This document shows positions 23,979 to 32,796 of a stretch of DNA of 39,357 bases, piece by piece; the first letter of the stretch is position 1; every line of letters starts with the position of its first letter. Both the position numbers and the translations under genes were made by a program. The stretch comes from Myxococcota bacterium (GTDB lineage: Bacteria; Myxococcota_A; UBA796; CAJQPC01): assembly GCA_023150845.1 (NCBI GenBank), contig JAKLKD010000031.1:1-39357 (forward strand). The letters run 5' to 3'. The notes beneath the pieces are model-generated. The model was not told the origin of the DNA and ran no database searches. It worked only from the letters and a program-made list of their open reading frames with translations.

Positions 23979-24713
23979 ATGCCCCGAACCCCAGCCGCCG
24001 CTCCTGACCCCGAGGCCGCCTTGGCCGCGCTGCGCGCCCTGGCCAACCCGAGCCAACGCGAGGGCCTCTCCCGCTACGGCATCCCCACCGAGCGGGCGAT
24101 CGGCGTACGGATGGCCGACGTGCAGGCCCTCGGCAAGACCTTGGGCCGCCACCAGGAGTTCGCCGAGGCCCTCTGGGAGAGCGGGGTGTACGAGGCCCGC
24201 CTGCTCGCCGCCTTCGTCGCCGAGCCCGCCGCCTTGCCGCCCGCCACGGTGGAGCGCTGGCTCGCTGACCTCGACTCCTGGGCGATCTGCGACACGCTCT
24301 GTTTCCACCTCTTTGACCGCGCCCCCGACGCCTGGGGCTGGGTCGTCGCCTGGGCGAGCCGCCCCGAGGAGCTCGTCCGCCGCGCGGCCTTCGCGCTCTT
24401 GGCGGCCTTGGCGCTCCACGACAAGCGGAGCCCTGATGCGCGCTTCACCGCGCTCTTCCCCTTGATCGTCGCCGCGGCGGAGGATCCCCGCGACCTCGTG
24501 AAGAAGGGCGTGAGCTGGGCGCTGCGCAGCGTCGGCCACCGCGGACCGGCGCTGCACACCGAGGCGATTCAGCTCGCCGAGACCTTGGCCGCGGCGTCGA
24601 GCACCGCCGCCCGGTGGATCGGCCGAGACGCCCTGCGGGACCTCCGCCGCCCCCAGGTCTTGGCGCTCGTGACGCGGAAGGCCGCCCCGAAGGCGCCGCG
24701 CCGCCGGGCTTAG
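23979..24713 (+). CDS. AlkD-like DNA alkylation repair (HEAT-repeat glycosylase)
   Basis: 244 residues made of helical HEAT-like repeats, the AlkD size. AlkD excises bulky N3/N7-alkylpurines without base flipping. The three signature residues line up in spacing with the known family: W101 and D105 in DLDSWAICDTLC, and W180 in VKKGVSWALRSVG (family W109, D113, W187). RYGIPTERAIGVRMADVQALGK is a typical first repeat. No Shine-Dalgarno sequence precedes the ATG, and TTAAT lies about nine bases upstream, so the mRNA may be leaderless. Its stop overlaps the stop of the convergent FMN reductase gene. Confidence 0.85.
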   Translation: MPRTPAAAPDPEAALAALRALANPSQREGLSRYGIPTERAIGVRMADVQALGKTLGRHQEFAEALWESGVYEARLLAAFVAEPAALPPATVERWLADLDSWAICDTLCFHLFDRAPDAWGWVVAWASRPEELVRRAAFALLAALALHDKRSPDARFTALFPLIVAAAEDPRDLVKKGVSWALRSVGHRGPALHTEAIQLAETLAAASSTAARWIGRDALRDLRRPQVLALVTRKAAPKAPRRRA

Positions 24714-25252
24714 CCCACCTTCTTCCACAGGGCCTGGAGCGCGACGAGCTGGTCGTGCAGCATCTTCTTCGTCGCCTCGTCGGTGAGCTCACCCGCGGCG
24801 TTGAACTTCGTGTGCGCCGCGCCGATGAACACCTCGGGCTTGTTCAGGGTGAAGGTGTTCAAGAAGACGAGGATCTGCCGGAGGTGGTACTGGGCGCGGG
24901 CCGTGCCCAAGGCGCCCATCGACGCGCCGAGGATCGCCACGGGCTTGCCGTTCAAGGGCGGCTCCGGCGGGCGGGAGATCCAGTCGATGGCGTTCTTGAG
25001 CACGCCGGGCACGGAGTAGTTGTACTCCGGCGTGGCGATGAGCACGGCGTCGGCGTGGGCGAGCTGATCCTTGAGGCGGGCGACGGCGGCGGGCAGGCCT
25101 TGGCGGGCCTGATCGTCGTTGTAGAGCGGGATGTCCGAGATGTCCACGATCTCGATGGAGACGCCCTCTGGAGCGACCTTCTGGGCGGCCCGCAGGGCGA
25201 GGGTGTTGTAGGAGCCCTTCCGGAGGCTCCCCGAGATCGCGAGCACGTTCAT
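24710..25252 (-). CDS. NAD(P)H-dependent FMN reductase (ChrR/YieF-like)
   Basis: 180 residues, a flavodoxin-fold cytoplasmic enzyme that reduces quinones or other acceptors using NAD(P)H through FMN. The phosphate-binding loop SGSLRKGSYN is at 7-16, and the flavin site has ATPEYNYSVPGVLKNAIDWISRP and GASMGALGTARAQ. It is divergent from the pirin gene, and oxidoreductase/pirin neighbours are common, fitting a shared redox or quinone stress response. The start gives the usual MNVLAISGS N-terminus. Confidence 0.9.
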   Translation of the reverse strand: MNVLAISGSLRKGSYNTLALRAAQKVAPEGVSIEIVDISDIPLYNDDQARQGLPAAVARLKDQLAHADAVLIATPEYNYSVPGVLKNAIDWISRPPEPPLNGKPVAILGASMGALGTARAQYHLRQILVFLNTFTLNKPEVFIGAAHTKFNAAGELTDEATKKMLHDQLVALQALWKKVG

Positions 25253-25321
25253 CAGCGTCCGTTCCTGGCTTGGGGGTTGGGCTCTTCAGGTAACGCCGGG
25301 GCGGCAATTGCGGAGCGGTTC

Positions 25322-25343
25322 AGGACGTAGACAGCGCCGTCCT
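25322..25343. promoter_or_regulatory. Inverted repeat between FMN reductase and pirin genes
   Basis: AGGACG and CGTCCT are exact inverted copies separated by 10 bases, in the divergent intergenic region (39 bases before the pirin ATG). The half-sites are short, so an operator is only a possibility. Confidence 0.25.
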
Positions 25344-25381
25344 ATCCCCGCTACGATCGCCACCCCTGTGTGGAGCCGCCG

Positions 25382-26256
<875 letters not shown>

Positions 26257-26260
<4 letters not shown>

Positions 26261-27357
26261 GGGGCCTGGTCCTGGCCGGGCTCACGACCACCACCCTCCT
26301 CCTCACCGTGACCGCGCTCAACATGCGCGGCCTGCTCATCCGCGCCATGGCCCCCGAGGGCTCCTTTGACCCGGCGAAGGCCCCGCCGCCGCCGGACTAC
26401 GCCGACCCGGCGAGCTGGAGCGCCTTGCCCGAGCGGCAGGACGCCGGGGACGCCGCGCCCATCGGCGCGCCCGCGATTGACCAACAGACCGCCCTCGTCG
26501 ACGTGTTCTACGTTCACCCCACCTCGTACCTGGGCTCGGGCTGGAACGGACCCACCACAGACGCCAAGCTCAACCAAGACACGGACTGGCTCTCGACCAA
26601 CATCCAAGCCACGGCGTTTAACGGCTGCTGCGCGGTGTACGCGCCCCGGTATCGGCAGGCGACGGGGCAGAGCTTCTACGCCCCCAGCGCGGACGGCGAC
26701 GCGGCGATTGACCTCGCGTACACCGACATTCGCCGGGCCTTTGAGGAGTTCAACCGCCGCCGCGGCGCCGACCGCCCCTTCGTGATCGCGGCGCACAGCC
26801 AAGGCTCCGTGCTCGCGACGCGCCTGCTCTTTGAGGAGGTGAGCGGCGGGCCCCTGGCGACCGCGCTCGTCGTGGCCGTGCTCCCCGGGGGTCGGCTGAC
26901 CGTGGCTGGGCTCGCCGAGGCCGCGCCGGACCTGCCGGTCTGCGCAGATCCGACACAGACCGGCTGCGTGCTGGCCTGGAACGCCCGAGGCCCGGGCTTC
27001 GTCCCGAACGAGCTCTCACTGTTCCAAGACGACCCCCGCCCCCTCGTCTGTGTGAACCCGATCACCTGGCGGGCGGACCTCACCCGCGCCGACGCCGACC
27101 AGAACCCCGGCGCCGTGTTCTTGGAGCACCCCGACCCCAAACCCCTGCCCGGCCTCGCCAGCGCCCAGTGCCGCGAGGACGGGGTGCTGCTCGTGGACGA
27201 GCTCGGCGACGTGCCCCGGGACACCATGAGCCGCATGCTCGACCGCGCGCTGGGGCCGGAGAGTTACCACGCCTTTGAGGTGCAGCTCTACTTCATGGGG
27301 CTGCGGGAGAGCACGAAGCTGCGGACGGAGGCTTGGCTGCGGGCGAATGGGGGGTGA
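26257..27357 (+). CDS. DUF3089 alpha/beta-hydrolase (lipase-like), membrane-anchored or exported
   Basis: 366 residues from a GTG at 26257 overlapping the pirin stop. A hydrophobic N-terminus (about 3-20) acts as anchor or signal peptide. DUF3089 features are clear: VDVFYVHPTSYLGSGWNGP at 82-100, CCAVYAPRYRQ, and the nucleophile elbow A-H-S181-Q-G in FVIAAHSQGSVLATRLL. Four or more Cys residues in the C-terminal half could form disulfides in the periplasm (for example VCADPTQTGCVLAW). The substrate is unknown; lipase or esterase activity is inferred from family resemblance. Confidence 0.85.
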
Positions 27358-27377
27358 GCGTCAGCCATCGGGGTGGG

Positions 27378-27434
27378 CGTGTTCAGGAATCGGCGCTCGG
27401 ACCGGCCTCCCCCACCCCCTCGTGTTCAGGAATC
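27378..27434 (+). repeat. Pair of exact 14-bp direct repeats
   Basis: CGTGTTCAGGAATC at 27378-27391 and 27421-27434, each followed two bases later by CGCT. Related reverse-oriented copies are at 27606-27625 and about 27650-27669. Confidence 0.7.
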
Positions 27435-27505
27435 ATCGCTTTGACCGCGCTCCCCTACCCTGCTGTGTCAGGCGTTCGCCACTGGGCGTCAGGCTTTGGC
27501 CCTCT

Positions 27506-27603
27506 ACCGTCAGGGTTTGAGCGCCTAATCCGAGCCGAGTTGGTCTCTTCCAGGCGAGCTTACACCTCGAGACTAGGCTGACCCACCCCCAAACCCTGAC
27601 GGT
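27506..27603. repeat. Perfect 14-bp inverted repeat pair
   Basis: ACCGTCAGGGTTTG (27506-27519) and CAAACCCTGACGGT (27590-27603) are exact reverse complements, 70 bases apart. Confidence 0.7.
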
Positions 27604-27760
27604 GAGCCGCCGATCTCTGAACACGGCACCCTCACCCTCACAGGTCCGGGCGCTGATTCTTAGACACAGCACCCCCGAGCAGACGAGTCTGGGCGCACAA
27701 AGCTAGACACCCAGACCCCAGGTCCTGAGCACGGCGCGCCGCTCCTCGCTCACCGCGCCC

Positions 27761-28843
27761 TCACGGCGCGATCCAGCACCACTCCGGCAGGTAGCTCGGC
27801 AAGGCGCCGTCGCTGAGGTAAGGCGACTGTCCTACATCGAGGTCGTAGGGGTGGTCAAACATGAACGACCACATGCCGTAGAACAGGGTCTCGCCCTCGG
27901 GGGGCTCAAAGGGCGGCACGGCGTGGCCTTGGTCGTGCTCGCAGGCCACGACGAAGTGGTCGTCGGCGCGGAGCTCGTCCACAAACCGCTCGCTCGCGGC
28001 GTGGAAGTCTACGGCCAGCCAGTCCAAGGGGCCACCGTTGAGCACCAGCGCCGGGTATTTTCGCTCTTGGGGCGCGTACTCCATCTCCCAGACGCCGAGC
28101 ACCTCGCCGAGCCCGCCGGAGAGGCTCATCACGCTCGCGAAGGGCGCCACCTCCTCGGTGTTGGCGATGTAGGTCAGCCACAAGGCCCCGGCGCTCACGC
28201 CGACGCCGTGCACCTGATACGGATCGATGTTGTACTGGCTCGTGATGCAGGCGAGCATGTCGTTGAAGAACAACAGCTCTTGCTCTACACCCCAGGTCTC
28301 CACAAAGGGCCAGTTGAAGAAGTAGGCGTCCTCGATGTCGTCGGGGAACACGGCGATGAAGTCCATCTCCTCCACCGCGCGCTCCAGCTCACCATCCCGC
28401 ACAAAGCTCGACGAGGAGGCGTTCATCCAGTGCCAGCCGATCACGAGCGGCAAGGGGTGGCTGCCGTCGTAGTGGGACGGCACCATGAGCCGGAACGCGC
28501 GCTCGTTCCCGCTGGAGAGAAAACCCTCGTTGAGCGCGAGGTCGCTCACGTTGGAGCCCACCAAGGTCGGGCAGAGGCCCTCGCTGTACTCCGGCCAGTC
28601 GGGCGGGATCGTGGGGTGGGTCGTCTCCGGCTCGGCGGTGTCCTCGGGCGGGGACGTGTCCTCGGGCGGGGAGGTGTCCTCCGGCGGGGTCGTGTCCTCG
28701 GGCGGCGTCGTGTCCTCGGGCGGCGTCGTGTCCTCAGGCGGGGCGCTGTCCGTCGCCGCGGGCTGGGTGTCCGGCGGCGCGCTCTCGACGGTCTTGGGGG
28801 TGGTCGTGCCACAAGCGGCGGCCAGGAGCAGGAAGAGGGGCAT
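27761..28843 (-). CDS. Surface lipoprotein with PPEDT repeats and esterase/PHB-depolymerase-like domain
   Basis: 360 residues from the ATG at 28843 (a GTG at 28855 would add MRSP). MPLFLLLAAACG is a lipoprotein-type signal. Residues about 34-69 are six tandem PPEDT(T/S) units, a flexible Thr/Pro/acidic linker. The catalytic domain (about 85-360) resembles LpqC/PHB depolymerase/feruloyl esterase hydrolases: PLPLVIGWHWMNAS, then nucleophile elbow G-V-S217-A-G in VHGVGVSAGALW, and a likely catalytic His in EHDQGHAVPP. The substrate is probably a polyester or ester-linked polymer outside the cell, but this is inference. A TATACT hexamer lies 26 bases upstream. Confidence 0.8.
   Translation of the reverse strand: MPLFLLLAAACGTTTPKTVESAPPDTQPAATDSAPPEDTTPPEDTTPPEDTTPPEDTSPPEDTSPPEDTAEPETTHPTIPPDWPEYSEGLCPTLVGSNVSDLALNEGFLSSGNERAFRLMVPSHYDGSHPLPLVIGWHWMNASSSSFVRDGELERAVEEMDFIAVFPDDIEDAYFFNWPFVETWGVEQELLFFNDMLACITSQYNIDPYQVHGVGVSAGALWLTYIANTEEVAPFASVMSLSGGLGEVLGVWEMEYAPQERKYPALVLNGGPLDWLAVDFHAASERFVDELRADDHFVVACEHDQGHAVPPFEPPEGETLFYGMWSFMFDHPYDLDVGQSPYLSDGALPSYLPEWCWIAP
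28637..28744 (-). repeat. Six tandem 18-bp units encoding PPEDT repeats
   Basis: 108 bases of near-identical 18-bp units within the esterase lipoprotein gene. Six copies of S/T/A-PPEDT are encoded, so copy number could vary by slippage without shifting frame. Confidence 0.8.
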
Positions 28844-28869
28844 GGGGGACCTCACAGGCTGGGCGAGTC

Positions 28870-28875
28870 AGTATA
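28870..28875 (-). promoter_or_regulatory. -10-like TATACT for the esterase lipoprotein gene
   Basis: TATACT on the minus strand ends 26 bases before the ATG at 28843. On the opposite strand a TATGCT (28948-28953) lies 27 bases before the divergent gene at 28981, so the divergent region could hold both promoters. Confidence 0.4.
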
Positions 28876-28980
28876 CAGGATCCTGCGTTCGCGCAGATCG
28901 CCGACCGAACGAGCCCCCCACCTGCCCAGACCCCGAGCCCTCGTGGCTATGCTGCTCGGGCGCTTCAGAGGGTGAGTAGG

Positions 28981-31044
28981 ATGTTTGTGAAGATGATCGA
29001 GCGCTACGCGCAGCTCGTGCTCGTCAACGCGCCGACCCAGCTCGCCTTGGTCGGGCTTGGTCTGGTTGTGTTTGTTGTCGTCGAGCGCCTGATCGCCCAG
29101 GGGCGGCTCCGCGCGGCCTGGGCCCGGGCCTTGGGCCTCGGCGGGCTCACCCTGTCGGCGCTCATCGGCGCGGCGGCGCGGGCCTCGGTCGTCGACGACG
29201 CCTTCATCTCGTTTCGGTATGTCGAGAACCTCCTCGCCGGTCACGGCCTCGTCTGGAACCTCGGCGAGCGGGTCGAGGGCTACACGAACCTCCTGTGGGT
29301 GCTGATGCTCGCCGCCCTGAGCGCGCTCACACCCCTGGAGCTTCCACACCTGGCCTTGGGGCTGAACCTCCTGACCTTCGGGCTCACGACGCTCGGCTTG
29401 GCCCAAGCCGAGCGCCGCCTCACCCCAGGGGCCTGGGCGCTCCCCCTCGCGCCGCTCCTCTATGTGGGCCAGAGCGTCGTCATCGAGCACGCCACCACAG
29501 GCTTAGAGACCTCCTTCGCCGCCTGGATCGTGACCTTGGGCGCCGGGGCGCTCCTCACGGGGAGGCGGCCCCTGGCGGTGGGCGCGCTGTTGATCTTGGG
29601 GGTGCTGACCCGGCCCGACTTCGCGCTCTTGTGGGCGGCGGCGGGGGCGGCCCTCACCCTCGACGCGGCGATGCGCGCCGAGGGCCCCTGGCGCGGGCAG
29701 CTCGGGGCTGCCCTCGGCGTGGCCGCACCCTACGCGCTGAGCGCCTTGCCCTACGCCCTGGTGATGCTCTGGCGCCATGACTATTATGGCGACTGGCTGC
29801 CAAACACCTACTACGCGAAGTCCGCGGACCTGCCTTACTGGCGCCAAGGGGAACGTTACGCCTGGACCTTCTTCGTCGGCGCCCACCTCTGGCTCACCCT
29901 GCCGCTTGGGCTCGCCGGGCTCTGGGCCGCCCTGAGAGACCACACCGCCCGCGCCTTCGGGCTGTTTGTGCTGCTTGGCCTGCCCCTCCATGTTCTGTAC
30001 GTCATGCGCGTGGGCGGCGACTTCATGTACGGTCGCTTCTTCATCGTGCTCTTGCCGCTCTGGGCCTTGGTCGTGGCCCTCGGGGTGGCGGGCCGGTCAG
30101 GGCGCTGGCGCTGGGCGGCCTTGGCGCTCGCCCTGCTCACCACACGCGGCGTGCCGATCATCGGGCCCGAGAAGACCCGCTGGAACATCACCAACGAGGG
30201 CGCGGTGTACCCGGTGACGGCCTGGTGGCCCGAGGTGGTTATCGACCACCACAACTGGCGGGCGGCCAAGGCGCTCCAGCGCCTCAAGGAGCGGGGGATC
30301 TCCCCGATCATCGCGACCTCGGGCATCGGCATGGTCGGGTACTACAGCGGCCTCACGGTCATCGACCTCCGGGGGCTCACCGACCACCACACCGCGCGGC
30401 TGCCCGTCGGCAAGCGGGGCATGCCGGGCCACGAGAAGTGGCCGTCACACGCCTACCTCGCCGAGCGTGGGGTGAGCGTCGCGAGGTTCGTCACCGCGCA
30501 CCCCGAGCGCTGGCGCACGCTCACGATGATCGACCTCGGCCCCGGCGTGCCGCTGGACTGGGGCTTCTTCCAGTATGACGCGGGCCTCGCGAAGGAGCTG
30601 CGCACAGCGGCGCCGGAGCTGCGCTTCTTTCAGCCGACGGCCCACCTGGAGCGGTGGCTTGACCGCTCCGTCCGCCTCACCGACGAGGAGATCCTGCGAG
30701 ACGTGGCGTTCTGGCGGTTTTACCTCTTGGCGCGGAACCCCGACGCGGCGCTGGCGGCGAGGCTCGACGCGGTGCTGGCGGGCCGAGGGCTCACCCTCGA
30801 ACCCCACACAGTGGGCAGCCCCTACAAGATCAAGGCTGGGCCTGGGCCATCTCGACGAGCTGGTCCAAGGCCGCGCCCCAGCCGTGGTGGAAGCCCATCT
30901 CCTCGTGCTGCTTGCGGGTCTCGGGGTTCGCGTGGCGGGCGATGGCGATGTAGCGGGTGCCCTCCCCCTCGGGCTCCAAGAGGAGCATGCCGGTCTGGAA
31001 GGCCTCGCCGCTGGGGCGGAAGCCGGGGCGTAAGGCGTCGGTGA
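28981..31044 (+). CDS. GT-C-like polytopic glycosyltransferase, C-terminus uncertain
   Basis: 687 residues as read, from the ATG at 28981 with GAGGG eight bases upstream (a GTG at 28972 is also possible). After two membrane segments comes the signature D72-D73-A-F-I-S-F-R-Y with NLLAGHGLVWNLGERVEGYTN, shared with AftB/ZomB-type GT-C proteins that use polyprenyl-phosphate sugars. About nine more hydrophobic segments follow, then a soluble C-terminal domain (VIDLRGLTDHHTA, DWGFFQYD). The last 70 residues (from about 30833) are Arg/Pro/Gly/Ser-rich and lie antisense to the next gene, so the natural stop was probably near 30840 and has been lost. Likely role: adding sugar to an envelope glycan. 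Confidence 0.75.
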   Translation: MFVKMIERYAQLVLVNAPTQLALVGLGLVVFVVVERLIAQGRLRAAWARALGLGGLTLSALIGAAARASVVDDAFISFRYVENLLAGHGLVWNLGERVEGYTNLLWVLMLAALSALTPLELPHLALGLNLLTFGLTTLGLAQAERRLTPGAWALPLAPLLYVGQSVVIEHATTGLETSFAAWIVTLGAGALLTGRRPLAVGALLILGVLTRPDFALLWAAAGAALTLDAAMRAEGPWRGQLGAALGVAAPYALSALPYALVMLWRHDYYGDWLPNTYYAKSADLPYWRQGERYAWTFFVGAHLWLTLPLGLAGLWAALRDHTARAFGLFVLLGLPLHVLYVMRVGGDFMYGRFFIVLLPLWALVVALGVAGRSGRWRWAALALALLTTRGVPIIGPEKTRWNITNEGAVYPVTAWWPEVVIDHHNWRAAKALQRLKERGISPIIATSGIGMVGYYSGLTVIDLRGLTDHHTARLPVGKRGMPGHEKWPSHAYLAERGVSVARFVTAHPERWRTLTMIDLGPGVPLDWGFFQYDAGLAKELRTAAPELRFFQPTAHLERWLDRSVRLTDEEILRDVAFWRFYLLARNPDAALAARLDAVLAGRGLTLEPHTVGSPYKIKAGPGPSRRAGPRPRPSRGGSPSPRAACGSRGSRGGRWRCSGCPPPRAPRGACRSGRPRRWGGSRGVRRR

Positions 31045-31315
31045 ACACCAGGCGGCGCTCGGGGATGACCTCCAGGTAGCAGCCGTCCCCCTCGGGCATC
31101 CGGACGCCGTCGGGGCCCTGCATCACCGTCATGAACTGGCCGCCGGGGCGCAGGTCGATCTTACACTCCACGACCTTCCAGGGCCGGGGGCAGAACCACT
31201 GCATGAGCTCCTCGGGGTTCGTCCAGGCACGCCACACGCGGGCGGGGGACACGGGCACCCAACGCTCCAGGACGAGGTCGAGCTCGGGGTTGATGGTGAT
31301 GTCGATCGGGGTCAT
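30830..31315 (-). CDS. SRPBCC (AHSA1-type) domain protein, module 1
   Basis: 161 residues forming one START/AHSA1-like lipid- or ligand-binding fold: LVLERWVPVSPARVWRAWTNPEEL, MQWFCPRPWKV, DLRPGGQFMTVMQGPDG, and GFHHGWGAALDQLVEMA at the end. Such proteins usually sit next to an ArsR regulator, and this one starts on the ArsR stop (ATGA). The ligand is unknown. Its 3' end overlaps the open frame of the convergent GT-C gene by 215 bases. Confidence 0.85.
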   Translation of the reverse strand: MTPIDITINPELDLVLERWVPVSPARVWRAWTNPEELMQWFCPRPWKVVECKIDLRPGGQFMTVMQGPDGVRMPEGDGCYLEVIPERRLVFTDALRPGFRPSGEAFQTGMLLLEPEGEGTRYIAIARHANPETRKQHEEMGFHHGWGAALDQLVEMAQAQP

Positions 31316-31662
31316 GGCGTCGGCTCCTGGTCGTTGATGAGGAAGTGGTCGAGCTGGTCGAGGCGCCTCGTCCAGAGGTCTCGCTGCTCGGCGAGCCAGC
31401 CCTCCATCGGCTTGAGGGCGTGGGGGGCCAAGGCGTAGGTGCGGACACGACCGCTCTTCTGAGAGGTCACGATCCCCGCGTCTTCGAGCACCCGGAGGTG
31501 CTGCACGAAGGACGGCAAGGCCACGTCGTAGGACGCGGCCAGCTCGCTCACCGACGCGGGGCCCCGCCCGAGGCGCTCCACCACCCCACGCCGCGTCGTG
31601 TGCGCCAAGGCGAGGAGCACGGCGTCGAGGCGGGAGGCGGAGGGTGGCTGGGCGTTCTGCAC
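31312..31662 (-). CDS. ArsR family winged-helix transcriptional regulator, module 1
   Basis: 116 residues with the ArsR fold: LDAVLLALAHTTRRGVVERL, ASVSELAASYDVALPSFVQHLRVLEDAGIV as helix-turn-helix, then wing SQKSGRVRTYAL and the C-terminal WL-x-x-Q-R-DLWTRRLDQLDHFL typical of regulators paired with SRPBCC genes. There are no metal-binding Cys clusters, so it is probably not a metal sensor. The GTG start at 31662 lies inside a near-palindromic operator-like repeat, suggesting tight autoregulation or a leaderless transcript. It is cotranscribed with the SRPBCC gene. Confidence 0.85.
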   Translation of the reverse strand: MQNAQPPSASRLDAVLLALAHTTRRGVVERLGRGPASVSELAASYDVALPSFVQHLRVLEDAGIVTSQKSGRVRTYALAPHALKPMEGWLAEQRDLWTRRLDQLDHFLINDQEPTP

Positions 31663-31690
31663 AATACTTAGGTAACAGACTAAGTGTTGT
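31661..31690. promoter_or_regulatory. Operator-like palindrome overlapping the arsR-1 start codon
   Basis: ACAATACTTAG (31661-31671) and CTAAGTGTTGT (31680-31690) match as inverted repeats at 10 of 11 positions around an 8-base spacer. The site is AT-rich in an otherwise GC-rich stretch and touches the GTG start of the ArsR gene. Binding by the encoded regulator is the natural hypothesis. Confidence 0.5.
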
Positions 31691-31739
31691 GCGGCGAGGG
31701 GGGCGCCCCAAAAAAGTGCGGCGATGATCCTGGGCGCCC

Positions 31740-32129
31740 TCAGCCCTCGTCGTCGGGCGCCTGGGCGGGCCCCTCCCCAGGGGGCTCCTGGGCCGCGGAC
31801 TCCAGGCGGCGCTGGCGACGCCCCCGGGCGACCTCCGTGGCCAAGGCGTCGAGGCGGCTCACCCAGAGGGCCCGGAACTGGTCGAGCCAGAGGTCCACGG
31901 CCTGGAGCGGCGCCGCGCTCAAGGAGTAGAGGCGCCGGGTGCCGTCGATACGCACGACGACGAAGCCCGTCTCGCGCAGCACCCGGAGGTGCTGGGAGAC
32001 GGCGGGCTGGGAGAGGCCGAGCTCCTCGCCGATGACCTGGGCGATGGCCCCCGCGGGCCGCTCACCGTCGGCGAGCAGCTCCAGGACGCGGCGGCGCGCG
32101 GGGTCACCCAAGACGTCGAGGGCGTGCAT
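31740..32129 (-). CDS. ArsR family winged-helix transcriptional regulator, module 2
   Basis: 129 residues. MHALDVLGDPARRRVLELLADGE and GLSQPAVSQHLRVLRETGFVVVRIDGTRRLYSL are the ArsR helix-turn-helix and wing (broken across the fold). LQAVDLWLDQFRALWVSRLDAL is the C-terminal helix of the SRPBCC-linked group. A Gln/Arg and then Pro/Glu/Asp-rich tail follows. It comes after its SRPBCC partner (10 bases between), the reverse order of module 1. No metal ligands are visible. Confidence 0.85.
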   Translation of the reverse strand: MHALDVLGDPARRRVLELLADGERPAGAIAQVIGEELGLSQPAVSQHLRVLRETGFVVVRIDGTRRLYSLSAAPLQAVDLWLDQFRALWVSRLDALATEVARGRRQRRLESAAQEPPGEGPAQAPDDEG

Positions 32130-32138
32130 CGACCTACC

Positions 32139-32777
32139 TCATGCCCCCCCAGTGTAAAACGCGGCGGTGCGCCCCGCCGCCTCGCGGGCGGCCTCGGCCT
32201 CGTCTCCCCCGGCGATGGCGGCCTCTCCCCAGGACCGGGCGGCGCGCCGGGTGAGGTCGAGGCCCTCGGCGGACATCGTCCAGGCGATGACGGCCTCCCG
32301 GTCGAAGGGCAGGTCCCGGGCGCCGACGTAGAGCGCGAGGCCCAAGAGGCCGAGCTCCCAGCCGACGCCGACCGCGCCAGGCCCGTACTGCGTCCAGAAC
32401 TCCTCCGGCACAAACGCGACGTGCTCGAGGGTGAGGGTCGTCCAGCCCGGTGCCGCGGGGCTCAGGGTGACGGTGACCCAGCTCACCTCCCCCCGCATCT
32501 CCCAGGTCAGGCCGAGGCGGCGCGGCGGCTCACAGGCCGTCACCTCGCCCCCGGCGTTGCCCTCAAGCTGGTAACGGCCGCCGAGGCGCAGCTCGCCGTG
32601 AACGGGCAAGAACCAGCGGGGGATACGCTCGGCGCTCGTGAGGGCGTCCCAGAGGTCGGCGGCGTCGGTGTTGTAGGCGCGGGTGGCCACGACCACCCGG
32701 GCCGGGCGGCCCTCGTGCTCACGGCGGGTGACGGCGCGGGCGGTCGCGCCGAGGTGGTGAAGGATGTCGAGGTCCAT
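32139..32777 (-). CDS. SRPBCC domain protein with C-terminal extension, module 2
   Basis: 212 residues. The AHSA1/SRPBCC fold covers about 25-160 (VVVATRAYNTDAADLWDALTS, IPRWFLPVHGELRLGGRYQL, LTLEHVAFVPEEFW, YGPGAVGVGWELGLLGLALY). An extra helical C-terminal part (about 165-212, SAEGLDLTRRAARSWGEAA) includes Ala/Glu-rich helices. Such proteins are common partners of ArsR regulators; the ligand is unknown. It is first in the two-gene module, with an AT-rich palindrome about 25-45 bases upstream. Confidence 0.8.
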   Translation of the reverse strand: MDLDILHHLGATARAVTRREHEGRPARVVVATRAYNTDAADLWDALTSAERIPRWFLPVHGELRLGGRYQLEGNAGGEVTACEPPRRLGLTWEMRGEVSWVTVTLSPAAPGWTTLTLEHVAFVPEEFWTQYGPGAVGVGWELGLLGLALYVGARDLPFDREAVIAWTMSAEGLDLTRRAARSWGEAAIAGGDEAEAAREAAGRTAAFYTGGA

Positions 32778-32796
32778 GCAGGGCTCCGGGGTTTAT

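Larger units (their letters stand above)
27358..27760. repeat. Non-coding island with short direct and inverted repeats
   Basis: No convincing gene in these 403 bases; the GC content drops visibly compared with the flanks. CGTGTTCAGGAATC occurs exactly at 27378-27391 and 27421-27434 (43-base period). A reverse-strand copy CGTGTTCAG-AG-ATCGGCG is at 27606-27625, and a weaker one lies at about 27650-27669. ACCGTCAGGGTTTG (27506-27519) has a perfect inverted copy at 27590-27603. Further TCAGG-core units occur at about 27467, 27488 and 27510. Copies are irregularly spaced and degenerate, so this is not a CRISPR array. The role is unknown. Confidence 0.6.

Noticed and set aside
27358-27760. CRISPR array
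   Set aside because: Repeats are degenerate, irregularly spaced (43, about 38, 26, 21 bases), occur on both strands, and no cas gene is nearby.
31697-31739. Terminator made by two GGGCGCCC copies (31701-31708 and 31732-31739)
   Set aside because: The sequence is self-complementary, the loop would be 23 bases, and the only T-run falls inside the loop on the minus strand. It may be chance in GC-rich DNA.
31312-32129. Arsenic or metal resistance locus
   Set aside because: The two ArsR proteins lack metal-binding Cys motifs, and their partners are SRPBCC proteins, not efflux pumps or reductases.
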